DNA from: Bacillus sp. S/N-304-OC-R1
Lineage (GTDB): Bacteria; Bacillota; Bacilli; Bacillales; Cytobacillaceae
DNA: 64,000 nucleotides
Assembly (NCBI RefSeq): GCF_019749375.1
Contig: NZ_JACWFE010000014.1
Coordinates: 46,544-110,543 of the forward strand
Direction: 5' to 3'
Shown: positions 43,978 to 52,495 of the stretch, one piece after another
Layout: every line of letters starts with the position of its first letter
How positions within the stretch are numbered: the first letter of the stretch is position 1
Made by a program: the position numbers and the translations under genes
Notes under the pieces: model-generated
Seen by the model: only the letters and a program-made list of their open reading frames with translations
Databases searched by the model: none
Told to the model about the DNA's origin: nothing

Positions 43978-44931
43978 TTACTCTAGAATCGATAGTTTTA
44001 ATGCCTCTAGATTTTCTTTCATAACATCTATATAGTCTAATCCTTGTTTTTGTTGTTCTTTCGTTAAACCTTCTAATGGATTTAAAACTTCAGTTTTCGC
44101 ACCTATTTCTTTCGCTAATGTTTCCGCCACTTTTGAAGATGCCATTTCCTCAAAATAAATAATCTTGATATTTTTTTGCTTCATTGAATCCGTTAATTCA
44201 GCTAATTTTCCTAATGTTGGTTCTACATCAGGTGATAATCCTGCAATAGGAATTTGAGTAAGGCCATATTGTTTGGCCAAATATCCAAATGCAGCATGCT
44301 GTGTAACAAATTCTTTTTTCTTCGCTTGATCAATGGTCTCCTTATATAAGTGGTCTAAATCGGCAAGCTCCAATTTTAAAGCCGTTGCATTTTTTTGAAA
44401 CTGGTCTTTATTTTGCGGATCTGCCTGTTCTAAAGCCTTAGTAATATTGTCAACCTCCTGCTGGGCTAATACAGGAGAAAGCCAAACATGGGGATCTTTA
44501 GAAGATGTATGCTCCGAATGATCATGTTCGTCCTCTTCTTCTGACTCTAGTGCATCCATCAATTCAATTCCCTTTGAAGCCTCGACAACATTTAAATTAG
44601 AATTGTTAATACTCTTTAATACTTTTTCTGTCCAAGTTTCGAAGTAACGGCTATTGTAAATAAAAACATCTGAATCTTGAATCTTTGCCATATCCTTTGT
44701 CGTTGGCTCCCAATCATGTGGTTCAACACCACTTGGTATTAATAGTTCAACGTTTGCTGAACTACCAGCCACCTTTTGAGCAAAATAGTACACTGGATAA
44801 AAAGTAGTGACAATTTGCAATTTTTTAGAGCCTTCACTTGCTTTTTCACTTTTTGTTGAACTTGTATTGGAGCAACCACTTATCAGTAACAGTAAAATAA
44901 TAAATGAGCTTAAAAATCTTTTCACTTTCAT
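43978..44931 (-). CDS. znuA: ZnuA-like zinc-binding lipoprotein
   Basis: This 317-residue cluster A-I substrate-binding protein has the lipobox LISGCS at its N-terminus. Metal ligands are visible: His in GVEPHDWEPT (about 72), the acidic/His loop EEEDEHDHSEHTSSKD (about 134-149) with HVWLSP just behind, His in FVTQHAAFGYLAK (about 210) and an acidic residue near EEMASS. The His-rich loop is typical of zinc rather than manganese binders. It delivers zinc to a ZnuBC permease, but no znuB or znuC is in the window; they must be elsewhere. A near-perfect Zur box at 45026-45046 precedes it. Confidence 0.9.
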   Translation of the reverse strand: MKVKRFLSSFIILLLLISGCSNTSSTKSEKASEGSKKLQIVTTFYPVYYFAQKVAGSSANVELLIPSGVEPHDWEPTTKDMAKIQDSDVFIYNSRYFETWTEKVLKSINNSNLNVVEASKGIELMDALESEEEDEHDHSEHTSSKDPHVWLSPVLAQQEVDNITKALEQADPQNKDQFQKNATALKLELADLDHLYKETIDQAKKKEFVTQHAAFGYLAKQYGLTQIPIAGLSPDVEPTLGKLAELTDSMKQKNIKIIYFEEMASSKVAETLAKEIGAKTEVLNPLEGLTKEQQKQGLDYIDVMKENLEALKLSILE

Positions 44932-44963
44932 TTACCTCCCAAACTATCTTTAATTCGAAATTA

Positions 44964-44979
44964 TTTCGATTTAAATCGA
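44964..44979. promoter_or_regulatory. Perfect 16-bp palindrome before znuA
   Basis: TTCGATTTAAATCGAA lies 33-48 bases before the znuA start codon. It may be a second operator half-site pair, although the spacing differs from the Zur consensus. Confidence 0.4.
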
Positions 44980-45025
44980 ATATTTATTTTGCATGATTTT
45001 AAGAATATTAGCAATTAACTAAAGT

Positions 45026-45046
45026 AAATCGTAATAATTACGAATT
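45026..45046 (-). promoter_or_regulatory. Zur box upstream of znuA
   Basis: AAATCGTAAT, A, ATTACGAATT: 20 of 21 positions of the Bacillus Zur inverted repeat, about 95 bases before the znuA start. Confidence 0.88.
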
Positions 45047-45180
45047 AAATCTTATAACGATAAATGATTGCTGTCAATTATTTAAATTTGGATAACAGCT
45101 TATATATAATTTCTTTTGAAGATATTTTTGCTCAAATGATACCTACTGTACAAGGTTCGTTTTCTACATTCATTATATAT

Positions 45181-45480
45181 TCATCTAATTATTTTTTTCG
45201 TATTCATCAAGAGTGCTTCTTTTGTTGAGCGAGCAGTAAAGTTATATGCAATCGCAACTAAGCCAATTACTAACGGGTCGCAAACATAATCGGATATGAA
45301 CCGAACTGAACTACAATTCCCATTAGTATCCCACCTAAAGAAAAGCCTAAATCATAAGATGCTAAAAATAACCCTGACAATACGTGCAATTTCCCCTTCC
45401 GTCATTCTTTGATCAGCTACCTGCAACGGGAATGTTTAAAACCGCATTGGCAGTTAAATAAAAAATCGACAAGCGGTCTA
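45181..45480 (-). pseudogene. MFS transporter, C-terminal remnant
   Basis: Minus-strand pieces in shifting frames read AVLNIPVAG, SDQRMTEGEIARI, LFLASYDLGFSLGGILMGIV and VQFGSYPIM, then LVIGLVAIAYNF with a C-terminal basic tail and stop at 45181. This is the last third of a major-facilitator protein with several frameshifts and stop codons. Confidence 0.75.
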
Positions 45481-45567
45481 ACCTGCTTGTTCGTTAAGTA
45501 CAATCTTTTACAAACACCATACTATCATTACCATAAATATTCAATTTTTTTGATATTCCTTCCTCAA

Positions 45568-45650
45568 TTAATTGGCCCGATTATGGAACAAAAAAATCCT
45601 GTATATCAACACAGGATTTTTAATCAAACTTTATTATAAATTATTAATCT
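45568..45650. repeat. Dispersed repeat, element A (copy 2)
   Basis: TTGGCCCGATTATGGAA followed by the AAATCCTG/CAGGATTT hairpin and TTTTTAATCAAACTTTATTAT, closely matching 39479-39550. Confidence 0.7.
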
Positions 45651-46102
45651 TTTTTATAAAATTACATTAAATGGAGGATTTGAATTTTGAAAAGTACGGT
45701 GGGTAACACAATATAGGGAAAATTAATTTAGAGTTTTAACTTTAATGGTCTTCTTTTGATAATCAATATTTCGTATACGAAGCTCAGTTTCTAAAATCTT
45801 AATAAAGTCCTGTGACAGATTAAGGCTACAAGCCTTTCTATATGTGCATAGCAACATACGGTTAGTCAATATTCTTTAAAGAACACAAATAAACCCACTC
45901 ATTTCTAAATTATCTAAAAATTTACACATTTTTTATTTAACAGACCTCTTATAACAATTAAATATTGCTTTAATGATCAGAAAACTCCTTAAAAACCTAT
46001 TTTTACGGTAAATAAATAGAATTCATTTTTTTAAAATGGATTCTTCTTCAGCAGATTTAAGTTTGGTTTTTATAAAGAAGTTTGAACATTTCCTAGCTAT
46101 GT
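45651..46102. other. Noncoding degraded region between repeat elements
   Basis: AT-rich with many stop codons on both strands. No gene, RNA or known repeat recognised. Confidence 0.45.
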
Positions 46103-46134
46103 TGTTCAACAATTGCGCCCTTTAATTGAATAAC
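46103..46134. repeat. Dispersed palindromic repeat, element B (copy 2)
   Basis: TTGTTCAACAATTGCGCCC followed by TTTAATTGAATAA, related to 39826-39858. Confidence 0.6.
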
Positions 46135-46283
46135 TAAATATGTTCATAATGATAAATCAAATATCTCTTTTTTCATTATAGTAGAGTGCACTAATACACA
46201 AATTTCGATAAGGGGGAAATGTAAAATAGAGCATATACTATATTCTTAAATCCGTTTAAAGGAGTAATTTTGGGTATTATGAA

Positions 46284-46562
46284 TTATCTTACTGAATCTA
46301 AAAACAGTTCGACTCGGTTCCCTATTTCATCACGAACACGCTTGAAAAAGGCCCATTTTTCTTCCTCTGTTCCTTCAGATTTCGCTGAATCATCCAATCC
46401 CCAGTGCTCTAGCTTAACATGTGGTGGTGTTAACGGGCACTTATCTGCTGCATCACTACATAATGTAACTACTAAATAAGCATTATTTAATATTTCCGGA
46501 TGAATAATATCAGACGTCTGATTTGAGATATCAATTCCAGCTTCTTTCATAGCTTTTACCCT
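46284..46562 (-). pseudogene. arsC: Arsenate reductase ArsC, 5' end deleted
   Basis: From [18 protein letters not shown] on, the frame matches thioredoxin-type ArsC of Bacillus and Staphylococcus: [19 protein letters not shown] (the Cys82/Cys89 pair of the family) and [20 protein letters not shown]. The N-terminal P-loop with the nucleophilic CTGNSCRS is missing; instead the frame begins MATCSITKR, which is arsB DNA read out of frame. The enzyme cannot be active. Confidence 0.88.
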
Positions 46563-46945
46563 TTTTGTGATAGAACATGTAGCCATAATAATGTCGCTAG
46601 AGAACCGATTGGTGTAATCTTAGGGCCAAGATCGGAACCTATTATATTCGCATAAATAAGTGCTTCTCTTATGACTCCACTTGTATTTATATTTGCAATT
46701 GCTAATGCTAATGCATCTATCATGACAGTTGGCATGTTATTCATAATAGAAGATAGAATGGCAGCAATGAACCCCATTCCAAGCGTTGCGGAAATAGCCC
46801 TTGATCTGCTGTTCCCTGAATAAGATATGCCAAAGTATTAGTTAAACCTACATTTCTTAACCCGTAAACAACAACATACATTCCAACTTCTTTACATAGA
46901 GAAATAGATTCTTGAAAACTGTACCAATGTGTCTTGCCTCTGAAG
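46556..46945 (-). pseudogene. arsB: Arsenite efflux pump ArsB, C-terminal fragment
   Basis: Minus-strand pieces read [20 protein letters not shown], then [20 protein letters not shown] and [20 protein letters not shown], then [20 protein letters not shown] and SQKG, as in ArsB of the Staphylococcus type. The N-terminal half is absent, at least one frameshift lies near 46790, and the 3' end is cut at SQKG where arsC sequence begins. Confidence 0.85.
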
Positions 46946-47110
46946 TGAAGTTTCTGTAAATAGAATTAGTCCGATTATAAAATAACAAACAATTATTTAC
47001 CATTTATCCATTATTATCGAATAGATATAAAATCAATATTTGTTTTTTAATGTTTCTTAATCAAATTTTAACAAAGCATCTTCATAATGATACAAAAAGA
47101 GGTGAGTTTC

Positions 47111-47824
47111 ATGAACGATATTGGAATCTTGTTTGCTCTAGCAGGAGGTTTATTCTCTTTTTTCTCGCCATGTGTATTTCCTTTATTGCCAGCATACATT
47201 ACCCATTTAACTGGTGGTAAAATTGAAGATTCTAAACTGGAAGTGAATCGAACAAAACTCTATTTGCGTTCTATCGGTTTCATTGTTGGTTTTAGTTTAA
47301 TCTTTATTGCTCTAGGGGCTTCAGCGAGTTTTATCGGGAAAATTCTGATTAATTATCGTGTCATAATTATGCAGATTGCTGGTTTACTGATTACCATATT
47401 TGGTTTACAAATGGCAGGTCTTTTAAAATTTAAGTTTTTAATGAGAGAAAAGAGAATTCAATCAGAACAAAAATCTAAAAATATACTCAGTTCTGTATTG
47501 CTAGGAATGGCATTTGCAAGTGGATGGTCTCCATGTGTTGGACTTGCCCTTTCGTCCATATTATTATTGGCAAGCTCATCTGACACATTGGTCCAGGGAA
47601 TATTCCTACTAGGTGCCTATTCTCTCGGAATGGCCATTCCATTCTTCATTATCTCAATTGTTATCTCCTATTCATTAAAAACGATGCGAAAAATTAATAG
47701 ATACTTGTCCAAGCTTGCAGTAATTAATGGCATGGTAATGGTTACGCTTGGAATTCTTGTGTTAAGTGGGAAAATGCAAAAAATTAGTGCTTGGCTATCA
47801 GCTTATAGTTTGTTTCAACTTTAA
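47111..47824 (+). CDS. ccdA: CcdA-type thiol-disulfide transporter
   Basis: This 237-residue protein of six membrane helices has the two DsbD-like cysteine motifs FFSPCVFPLLPAY (first helix) and ASGWSPCVGLALSS (fourth helix), each with Pro-Cys in the membrane. CcdA passes electrons from thioredoxin to extracytoplasmic thioredoxin-like proteins; the TlpA/ResA-like gene at 50692 is a likely partner. The ATG at 47111 follows AGAGGTGAG. It lies 17 bases before a response-regulator gene. A second CcdA may exist elsewhere, so this could be a paralogue. Confidence 0.9.
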   Translation: MNDIGILFALAGGLFSFFSPCVFPLLPAYITHLTGGKIEDSKLEVNRTKLYLRSIGFIVGFSLIFIALGASASFIGKILINYRVIIMQIAGLLITIFGLQMAGLLKFKFLMREKRIQSEQKSKNILSSVLLGMAFASGWSPCVGLALSSILLLASSSDTLVQGIFLLGAYSLGMAIPFFIISIVISYSLKTMRKINRYLSKLAVINGMVMVTLGILVLSGKMQKISAWLSAYSLFQL

Positions 47825-47840
47825 AAAAGGGTGATCCAGC

Positions 47841-48539
47841 TTGATTCAAAATAACTTAATTGGAAAATCGGTAATAGTGGTGGAGGATGATCCCAAAATC
47901 CGAAATCTTGTTAAAATTTATTTAAAAAAAGAAGGCTATGAAGTAATCGAAGCTGTTGATGGATTTGAAGCAAAGGAAAAAATCGAACAGCTTGATCCTT
48001 GTGTATTGCTGCTCGATCTAATGCTCCCTGGAATCAGCGGTGAAGAGATTTGCAGATGGGTTCGAGAGGATTTAAAAAGCATGATGCCCATCATTATGCT
48101 ATCAGCTAAGGTGTCGGAAAAAAACCGAATACACGGCTTCAGATTAGGAGCAGATGATTATGTTGTGAAACCTTTCAGCCCAGCTGAATTAATGGTCAGG
48201 CTCGAGGCGGTATTAAGAAGAACCGCTAGCCGCTGTGGAAAGCTAACGTTTAATGGATTTACAATCAAACCGGCAAAAGGAGAAGCGTGGATAAATGGAG
48301 AGCAGCTTGACATAACTCATTTTGAATTCAAGATACTTCATTCATTCATGCAGAATCCCAACCAGGTCCTATCAAGAGAACGAATTCTTGATTATATCTA
48401 TCAAAATAATGAAAAAGCAGTGTCTGATAGAACCATTGATGTTCATATAAAGAACTTGCGAGAAAAAATTAAAGAAAAGACACCTAAAGAATATATTCAA
48501 ACTGTGAGAGGAATGGGGTATAAATTTGTGGGTCTATAG
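47841..48539 (+). CDS. OmpR-family response regulator in the redox cluster
   Basis: This 232-residue protein has a receiver domain (VVEDDPKI, phosphoacceptor Asp59 in LLLDLMLPGISG, Lys in VVKPFSP) and a winged helix (DITHFEFKILHSFM, RTIDVHIKNLREKI). The start is TTG with AAAGGGTGATC upstream. Its 3' end overlaps the kinase start by 14 bases. Regulated genes are probably those around it (inference). Confidence 0.92.
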   Translation: MIQNNLIGKSVIVVEDDPKIRNLVKIYLKKEGYEVIEAVDGFEAKEKIEQLDPCVLLLDLMLPGISGEEICRWVREDLKSMMPIIMLSAKVSEKNRIHGFRLGADDYVVKPFSPAELMVRLEAVLRRTASRCGKLTFNGFTIKPAKGEAWINGEQLDITHFEFKILHSFMQNPNQVLSRERILDYIYQNNEKAVSDRTIDVHIKNLREKIKEKTPKEYIQTVRGMGYKFVGL

Positions 48540-49581
48540 GAAATTGTCCAACGTATTATCAAGGCTGGTTGCTTTAAATAGTCTTGTCATTTTGCTAGTC
48601 ATTCTCCTTGCAGGATTGTCAGTCAAAGATTACGCCTGTTTTTTGGTTAATTCCGAAAAAGTAGTCGGACAGGACTTTGTGGATACACTGAATAGATTTC
48701 TGTGGATTGTAAGCACCCTTGCCTTTTTGACTGCAGGACTGTTTCATTATTTTTCTGTAAAAAAAATTGTAGGACCTATTAAGCATCTATCAAAGGCTGC
48801 GAAAGAAATAAAGGAGGGCATCCCCCCTTCTAAAGTCCCTATATCCACTTCCGATGAACTGCAGGAACTGATTGAAAATTTTAATTCAATGTCTGAAACA
48901 CTCTATTCTGTTCAAGAACAGCGAGAGGAAATGCTTCGTGATATTGCACATGAGCTTCGGACTCCTTTGACCAATATAAACGGTTATTTAGAAGCTCTGC
49001 AAAATCAAGTGATTGAAGGGGATCCTGAATTATTCAGGTCACTGCTAGAAGAATCTAGGCGGATTACAAGAATTGTCGAACTAATTACCGAATTGAATTC
49101 TTGGAACAATAGAATCTATTTTCTAGAAAAGTCATTTGAACAAATAGAAATAAACAATGTGATAACAGAAGCTTTAACAGCCTTTCATTTGAAGCTGCAT
49201 AATCAATTTACGGACATTCACATCCATACGGAAAATGCTAGCATTTTAGGGAATAAAGACGGTCTCATGCAGGTGTTTACAAATCTTCTTCAAAATATTT
49301 TAGATTATAACACTGGAGAAAAACTAGAAGTTAACGGAGAAATAAGAAATCATCATTATGTCATTACCTTTATTCATACCGGTCAAGTCATTGATCCAGA
49401 AAAAAAGAACCTGATCTTTGAACGGTTTTACCGCTTAGAACAGTCAAGAAGCACAAAATCAGGTGGCGCAGGGCTCGGTCTTGCCATCGCAAAAAGCATT
49501 ATAGAGGCTCACAAAGGAGATATTGGACTAAAAACGGATGGCACCCGTCATACCTTTTTGATAAATCTCCCATTTTTATAA
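48526..49581 (+). CDS. Sensor histidine kinase in the redox cluster
   Basis: This 351-residue kinase is short: two membrane segments (about 17-36 and 57-79) with a sensor loop of only about 20 residues, then HAMP (VGPIKHLSKAAKEIKEG), the phosphoacceptor His in DIAHELRTPLTNINGYL and an ATPase domain (NLLQNILDY, GGAGLGLAIAKSI). The small loop holds one Cys (KDYACFLVN) just outside the membrane, which could make it a thiol-redox sensor (inference). Start is TTG inside the regulator gene. Confidence 0.9.
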   Translation: MWVYRKLSNVLSRLVALNSLVILLVILLAGLSVKDYACFLVNSEKVVGQDFVDTLNRFLWIVSTLAFLTAGLFHYFSVKKIVGPIKHLSKAAKEIKEGIPPSKVPISTSDELQELIENFNSMSETLYSVQEQREEMLRDIAHELRTPLTNINGYLEALQNQVIEGDPELFRSLLEESRRITRIVELITELNSWNNRIYFLEKSFEQIEINNVITEALTAFHLKLHNQFTDIHIHTENASILGNKDGLMQVFTNLLQNILDYNTGEKLEVNGEIRNHHYVITFIHTGQVIDPEKKNLIFERFYRLEQSRSTKSGGAGLGLAIAKSIIEAHKGDIGLKTDGTRHTFLINLPFL

Positions 49582-49679
49582 AATGAAGGGATACTTCTAT
49601 AAAGCTTGCATGATTAAAATTGTTGCTCTTAATCATTCCTTAACAAACAAAATTTATAATCTTATTCAGAGGGGTGGTA

Positions 49680-50081
49680 ATGATGAGATATACAATTGAA
49701 AAGGAAAGCATTATAGCAAACTTAGGTTTTGGCAATATACAAATTTCTCCTAATGAAAAAATCGGGTTTCGATCATATGAGCTTTTCATCTCTTCTTTAG
49801 CAGGCTGCAGCGGAACTTTGCTAAGAAATATTTTGCAAAAGAAAAGACAAGTATACGAGAAAATTGAGATGGAAGTTTCTTCTGTTAGAAATCCGGATGA
49901 AGCGAATCGAATTGAAAAGATTTCCATCACCGCTTATGTTCAGTTACAAATTTCCATTACACAACAGCAGGCAGATAAAATTGCTCATTTAGTAATAAAA
50001 AATTGTGGAATGATTCAGTCTGTCATTCAATCAATCGATATAACTTTTACGATTGAAATATTACCGTTAAATGGTGAATAA
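49680..50081 (+). CDS. OsmC/Ohr-family protein
   Basis: This 133-residue protein matches the OsmC family in its two cysteine regions: ELFISSLAGCSGTLLRNIL (about 38-56) and LVIKNCGMIQSVIQ (about 106-119). These cysteines reduce organic hydroperoxides in OsmC/Ohr; the subclass here is YhfA-like and its substrate unknown. The ATG at 49680 has GAGGGG seven bases before it. It leads three tightly spaced genes (gap of 2 bases, then an overlap). Confidence 0.85.
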   Translation: MMRYTIEKESIIANLGFGNIQISPNEKIGFRSYELFISSLAGCSGTLLRNILQKKRQVYEKIEMEVSSVRNPDEANRIEKISITAYVQLQISITQQQADKIAHLVIKNCGMIQSVIQSIDITFTIEILPLNGE

Positions 50082-50083
50082 TT

Positions 50084-50695
50084 TTGAGTTATTTCCATTT
50101 TGGCAGCTTAACTATACCTGCAATATGGGCTTCTTCATTAGCAGCCCTTTTTCTGGCACCTTTACTAAATATAACTATGACTAGAAAAAAAGCAGGCGAA
50201 TGGTATTGGACTGCTTCTTTTATATATTTTCTTGTTTGGAAACTTAGCTATATCGTGTTTAATCTCAACATGTTTTTAGATATGCCACTTTCCATCGTCT
50301 ATTTTAATGGAGGAACTAAAGGGCATTTTTTCGCATTAGTCATTCTGTCCGTTTACCTGCTTTTTTTCGCCTTGAAGAAACATCCGTCTATTAATGATGA
50401 ATCAGGTGAAATATATCTGTATTATTTTTTGTGTAATGAACTAGTTATGAAGATATTACAACAAAAAACGCTTGAAATAATTCTTCACTTCAGCATATTA
50501 GCAGGATTTTTAATCTTACTTAAAAAGAATAAACTATCATTATCCAATCAAATCTTAATCATGATTATCATGTTGAAATTGTTGGTTTCTAGTATATTCC
50601 ATTCATTTCTTTCGGTGGAGGTATTATCCTTCACTTGGATTGGAATAACGATGCTCATTCTTTCCACAATCAAAAGGAGGGGGAGTAAATTTTGA
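50084..50695 (+). CDS. Polytopic membrane protein, redox cluster
   Basis: This 203-residue protein has about six membrane segments (IPAIWASSLAALFLAPLL, FALVILSVYLLFFAL and so on). It starts at TTG two bases after the OsmC-like gene and overlaps the TlpA-like gene, so it belongs to that operon. The general plan recalls Lgt-like or TlpA-associated membrane proteins, but no motif is decisive. Function unknown. Confidence 0.7.
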   Translation: MSYFHFGSLTIPAIWASSLAALFLAPLLNITMTRKKAGEWYWTASFIYFLVWKLSYIVFNLNMFLDMPLSIVYFNGGTKGHFFALVILSVYLLFFALKKHPSINDESGEIYLYYFLCNELVMKILQQKTLEIILHFSILAGFLILLKKNKLSLSNQILIMIIMLKLLVSSIFHSFLSVEVLSFTWIGITMLILSTIKRRGSKF

Positions 50696-51279
50696 AGAAA
50701 AACTTATTATCTTTCGCTATTTTAATACTGGCTGTCGCTATTATAGTCGTAAATTTATGGAAACCCTATTCTGTTGAGGGAAACAAGGACCTTGCTAAAG
50801 AAAAAGAAGAAGTCACGAATAGTAAGAGCATTCCAGGCTCTGATCTTTCACAATTTCAAGAAGGCAATCCTGCACCTAATTTTGAATTGACCACCCTAGA
50901 AGGTGAAATAGTAAGGCTTTCTGATTATAAGGGTAAAAAAGTCATGCTAAATTTTTGGGCTACATGGTGCCCGCCTTGTAAGGCAGAAATGCCACATATG
51001 CAAAACTTCTATGAGAACAATAAGGATAAAGGGATTGAGATATTGGCTGTAAACCTAACACAAATAGATAATGGCAAGGAGGCTATTAAGACCTTTGTTA
51101 AGGCATACGGACTTACCTTCCCAATTCCCCTGGACGAAAACGCAGCAATTGGAACACAATATCAAGCTTTTACCATTCCTACAACGTATATTATTGATTC
51201 AAATGGTATTATTTCTAAAAAAATAGTCGGCCCTATGGATGAGGATATGATGGTGAATTTAACTAGGGATATTCAATAA
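50692..51279 (+). CDS. TlpA/ResA-like thioredoxin-fold protein
   Basis: This 195-residue protein has one N-terminal membrane anchor (LLSFAILILAVAIIVVNLW) and an extracytoplasmic thioredoxin fold with the active site NFWATWCPPCKAEMP (about 85-99), QIDNGKEAIKTFVK and the cis-Pro loop TIPTTYIID. In B. subtilis ResA reduces apocytochrome c and StoA acts in spore-cortex formation; both get electrons from CcdA. This protein probably works with the CcdA at 47111. Start is TTG with AGGAGGGGG upstream. A terminator follows. Confidence 0.9.
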   Translation: MKKNLLSFAILILAVAIIVVNLWKPYSVEGNKDLAKEKEEVTNSKSIPGSDLSQFQEGNPAPNFELTTLEGEIVRLSDYKGKKVMLNFWATWCPPCKAEMPHMQNFYENNKDKGIEILAVNLTQIDNGKEAIKTFVKAYGLTFPIPLDENAAIGTQYQAFTIPTTYIIDSNGIISKKIVGPMDEDMMVNLTRDIQ

Positions 51280-51317
51280 AAGGATTAACTTCGCTATTAA
51301 ACCTATAGCTGGACAGT

Positions 51318-51352
51318 AAGCCAAGAAAACCAATGTTCTTGGCTTATGTTTT
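51318..51352 (+). terminator. Terminator of the redox cluster
   Basis: AAGCCAAGAA pairs with TTCTTGGCTT, followed by ATGTTTTTG. Confidence 0.8.
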
Positions 51353-51814
51353 TGTTCACATTATTAGAATTAGAAATAATAATTAAAAATACAATAATTA
51401 TAGCCCCCAATAACTTTGGACTCTATTCGCCATATGGTTTAATGTGTATCGGACAAACTCACGATAGTTTCTGCTTCTTTACCTGTTTGTCAGGTGCTGT
51501 TTCCTTCGCCAACAATTCGGCATTATTCGTTAAGCGATACCCATGAGACTTAATTACTAAGATTCACCTATTATTAACATTTATTATGTTCTTAAACTAT
51601 CTGGCCCTTTCGTATTATAAGGTCAGTCAGATATTTCTAGTCGAGCATTTTTTATATCGATATATGATTACTGTAGCCGGGGTAGAACGTATGGATCCTG
51701 TCCGCAAAACAGTTCACAGCCTACTTGTTGAAACATATTAGAGGCTGGTTGGGACAATGATCCCGTTTGCTGAAGATAACCTTATTAGAGAAAATCCCCA
51801 TTAGCACAATATTA
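51353..51814. other. Intergenic region with coding remnants
   Basis: Minus strand 51459-51550 reads HGYRLTNNAELLAKE then TAPDKQVKKQKLS and a stop, and plus strand 51664-51741 reads MITVAGVERMDPVRKT then VHSLLVETY and a stop. Both look like gene ends without bodies or ribosome-binding sites. Parent families not recognised. Confidence 0.4.
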
Positions 51815-52318
51815 TTAAAGTGGTGGATTTTCCACCCCAAAATGAATCCAATCTTCTTTTGGTGGACCATAAACCCCAAAAGGTTTTATTCCTGCTTGAC
51901 GCATAAGAATAGTAATTTGTCCACGATGATGAACAATGTGCTTGATTAGTCCCATAATAATCGTAGCATTTGATTGTTCTCTTCCAAAAGCAGTTTGTAC
52001 CTCCCTTAAGGATTCGTCAGTCCATTGTTGTTCAATAATTTGGGCTGCTTTTGAACTTATATTTTTAAAGGTTTCAGCAATTTCTTTAGCAGATGTTGGG
52101 ACATCTTCTGTATTTTTTACTACATCTATCTTCAACCCAAATTCAGCCAAGTATTCTGGAATATTTGTTGTTAAATGCCATGCAATTCTTCCTAGTGTAC
52201 GACCTTCTGGATAAACTTTTTGATTTAATGAATTATCCGTTAAACCATCCAACACTTTTTGAGTTAGCGTTGTTTCCCAATTCCATTCCCTAATAAAGTC
52301 TAAAACCGTTACATACAT
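51815..52318 (-). CDS. DinB/YfiT-fold protein
   Basis: This 167-residue four-helix protein has the DinB metal ligands: His in GRIAWHLTTN (about 48) and the HxxxH pair in IKHIVHHRGQIT (about 128-137). Family knowledge: metal-dependent thiol (bacillithiol) transferases of mostly unknown substrates. The ATG at 52318 has GGAGG eight bases upstream; an ATG 15 bases earlier overlaps that site. It is divergent from a WYL regulator that probably controls it. Confidence 0.87.
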   Translation of the reverse strand: MYVTVLDFIREWNWETTLTQKVLDGLTDNSLNQKVYPEGRTLGRIAWHLTTNIPEYLAEFGLKIDVVKNTEDVPTSAKEIAETFKNISSKAAQIIEQQWTDESLREVQTAFGREQSNATIIMGLIKHIVHHRGQITILMRQAGIKPFGVYGPPKEDWIHFGVENPPL

Positions 52319-52457
52319 ATTTAATTCCTCCATAATCCATTCAATTGAGCTGTAATGACCTATTTTTTTCAGTTACTTTCATAGTATTTATTAGGAATTT
52401 CTAATTAGACTCACATCTCCTTTATTCTTTATCTATTTGTGATTATATATTATGATG

Positions 52458-52474
52458 GTGACAACTTATGTCAC
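52458..52474. promoter_or_regulatory. Palindromic operator candidate, WYL/DinB intergenic
   Basis: GTGACA, five bases, TGTCAC: a perfect 6-5-6 inverted repeat 22 bases before the WYL-regulator start and in the shared divergent region. The position suits autoregulation. Confidence 0.6.
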
Positions 52475-52495
52475 TGTTATTTTTTGGAGGTATGC

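Noticed and set aside
43978..44931. Manganese rather than zinc binding protein
   Set aside because: The acidic/histidine loop EEEDEHDHSEH and the Zur box point to zinc.
51346..51546. 66-residue plus-strand ORF
   Set aside because: No ribosome-binding site, low coding character, and it overlaps a better minus-strand remnant.
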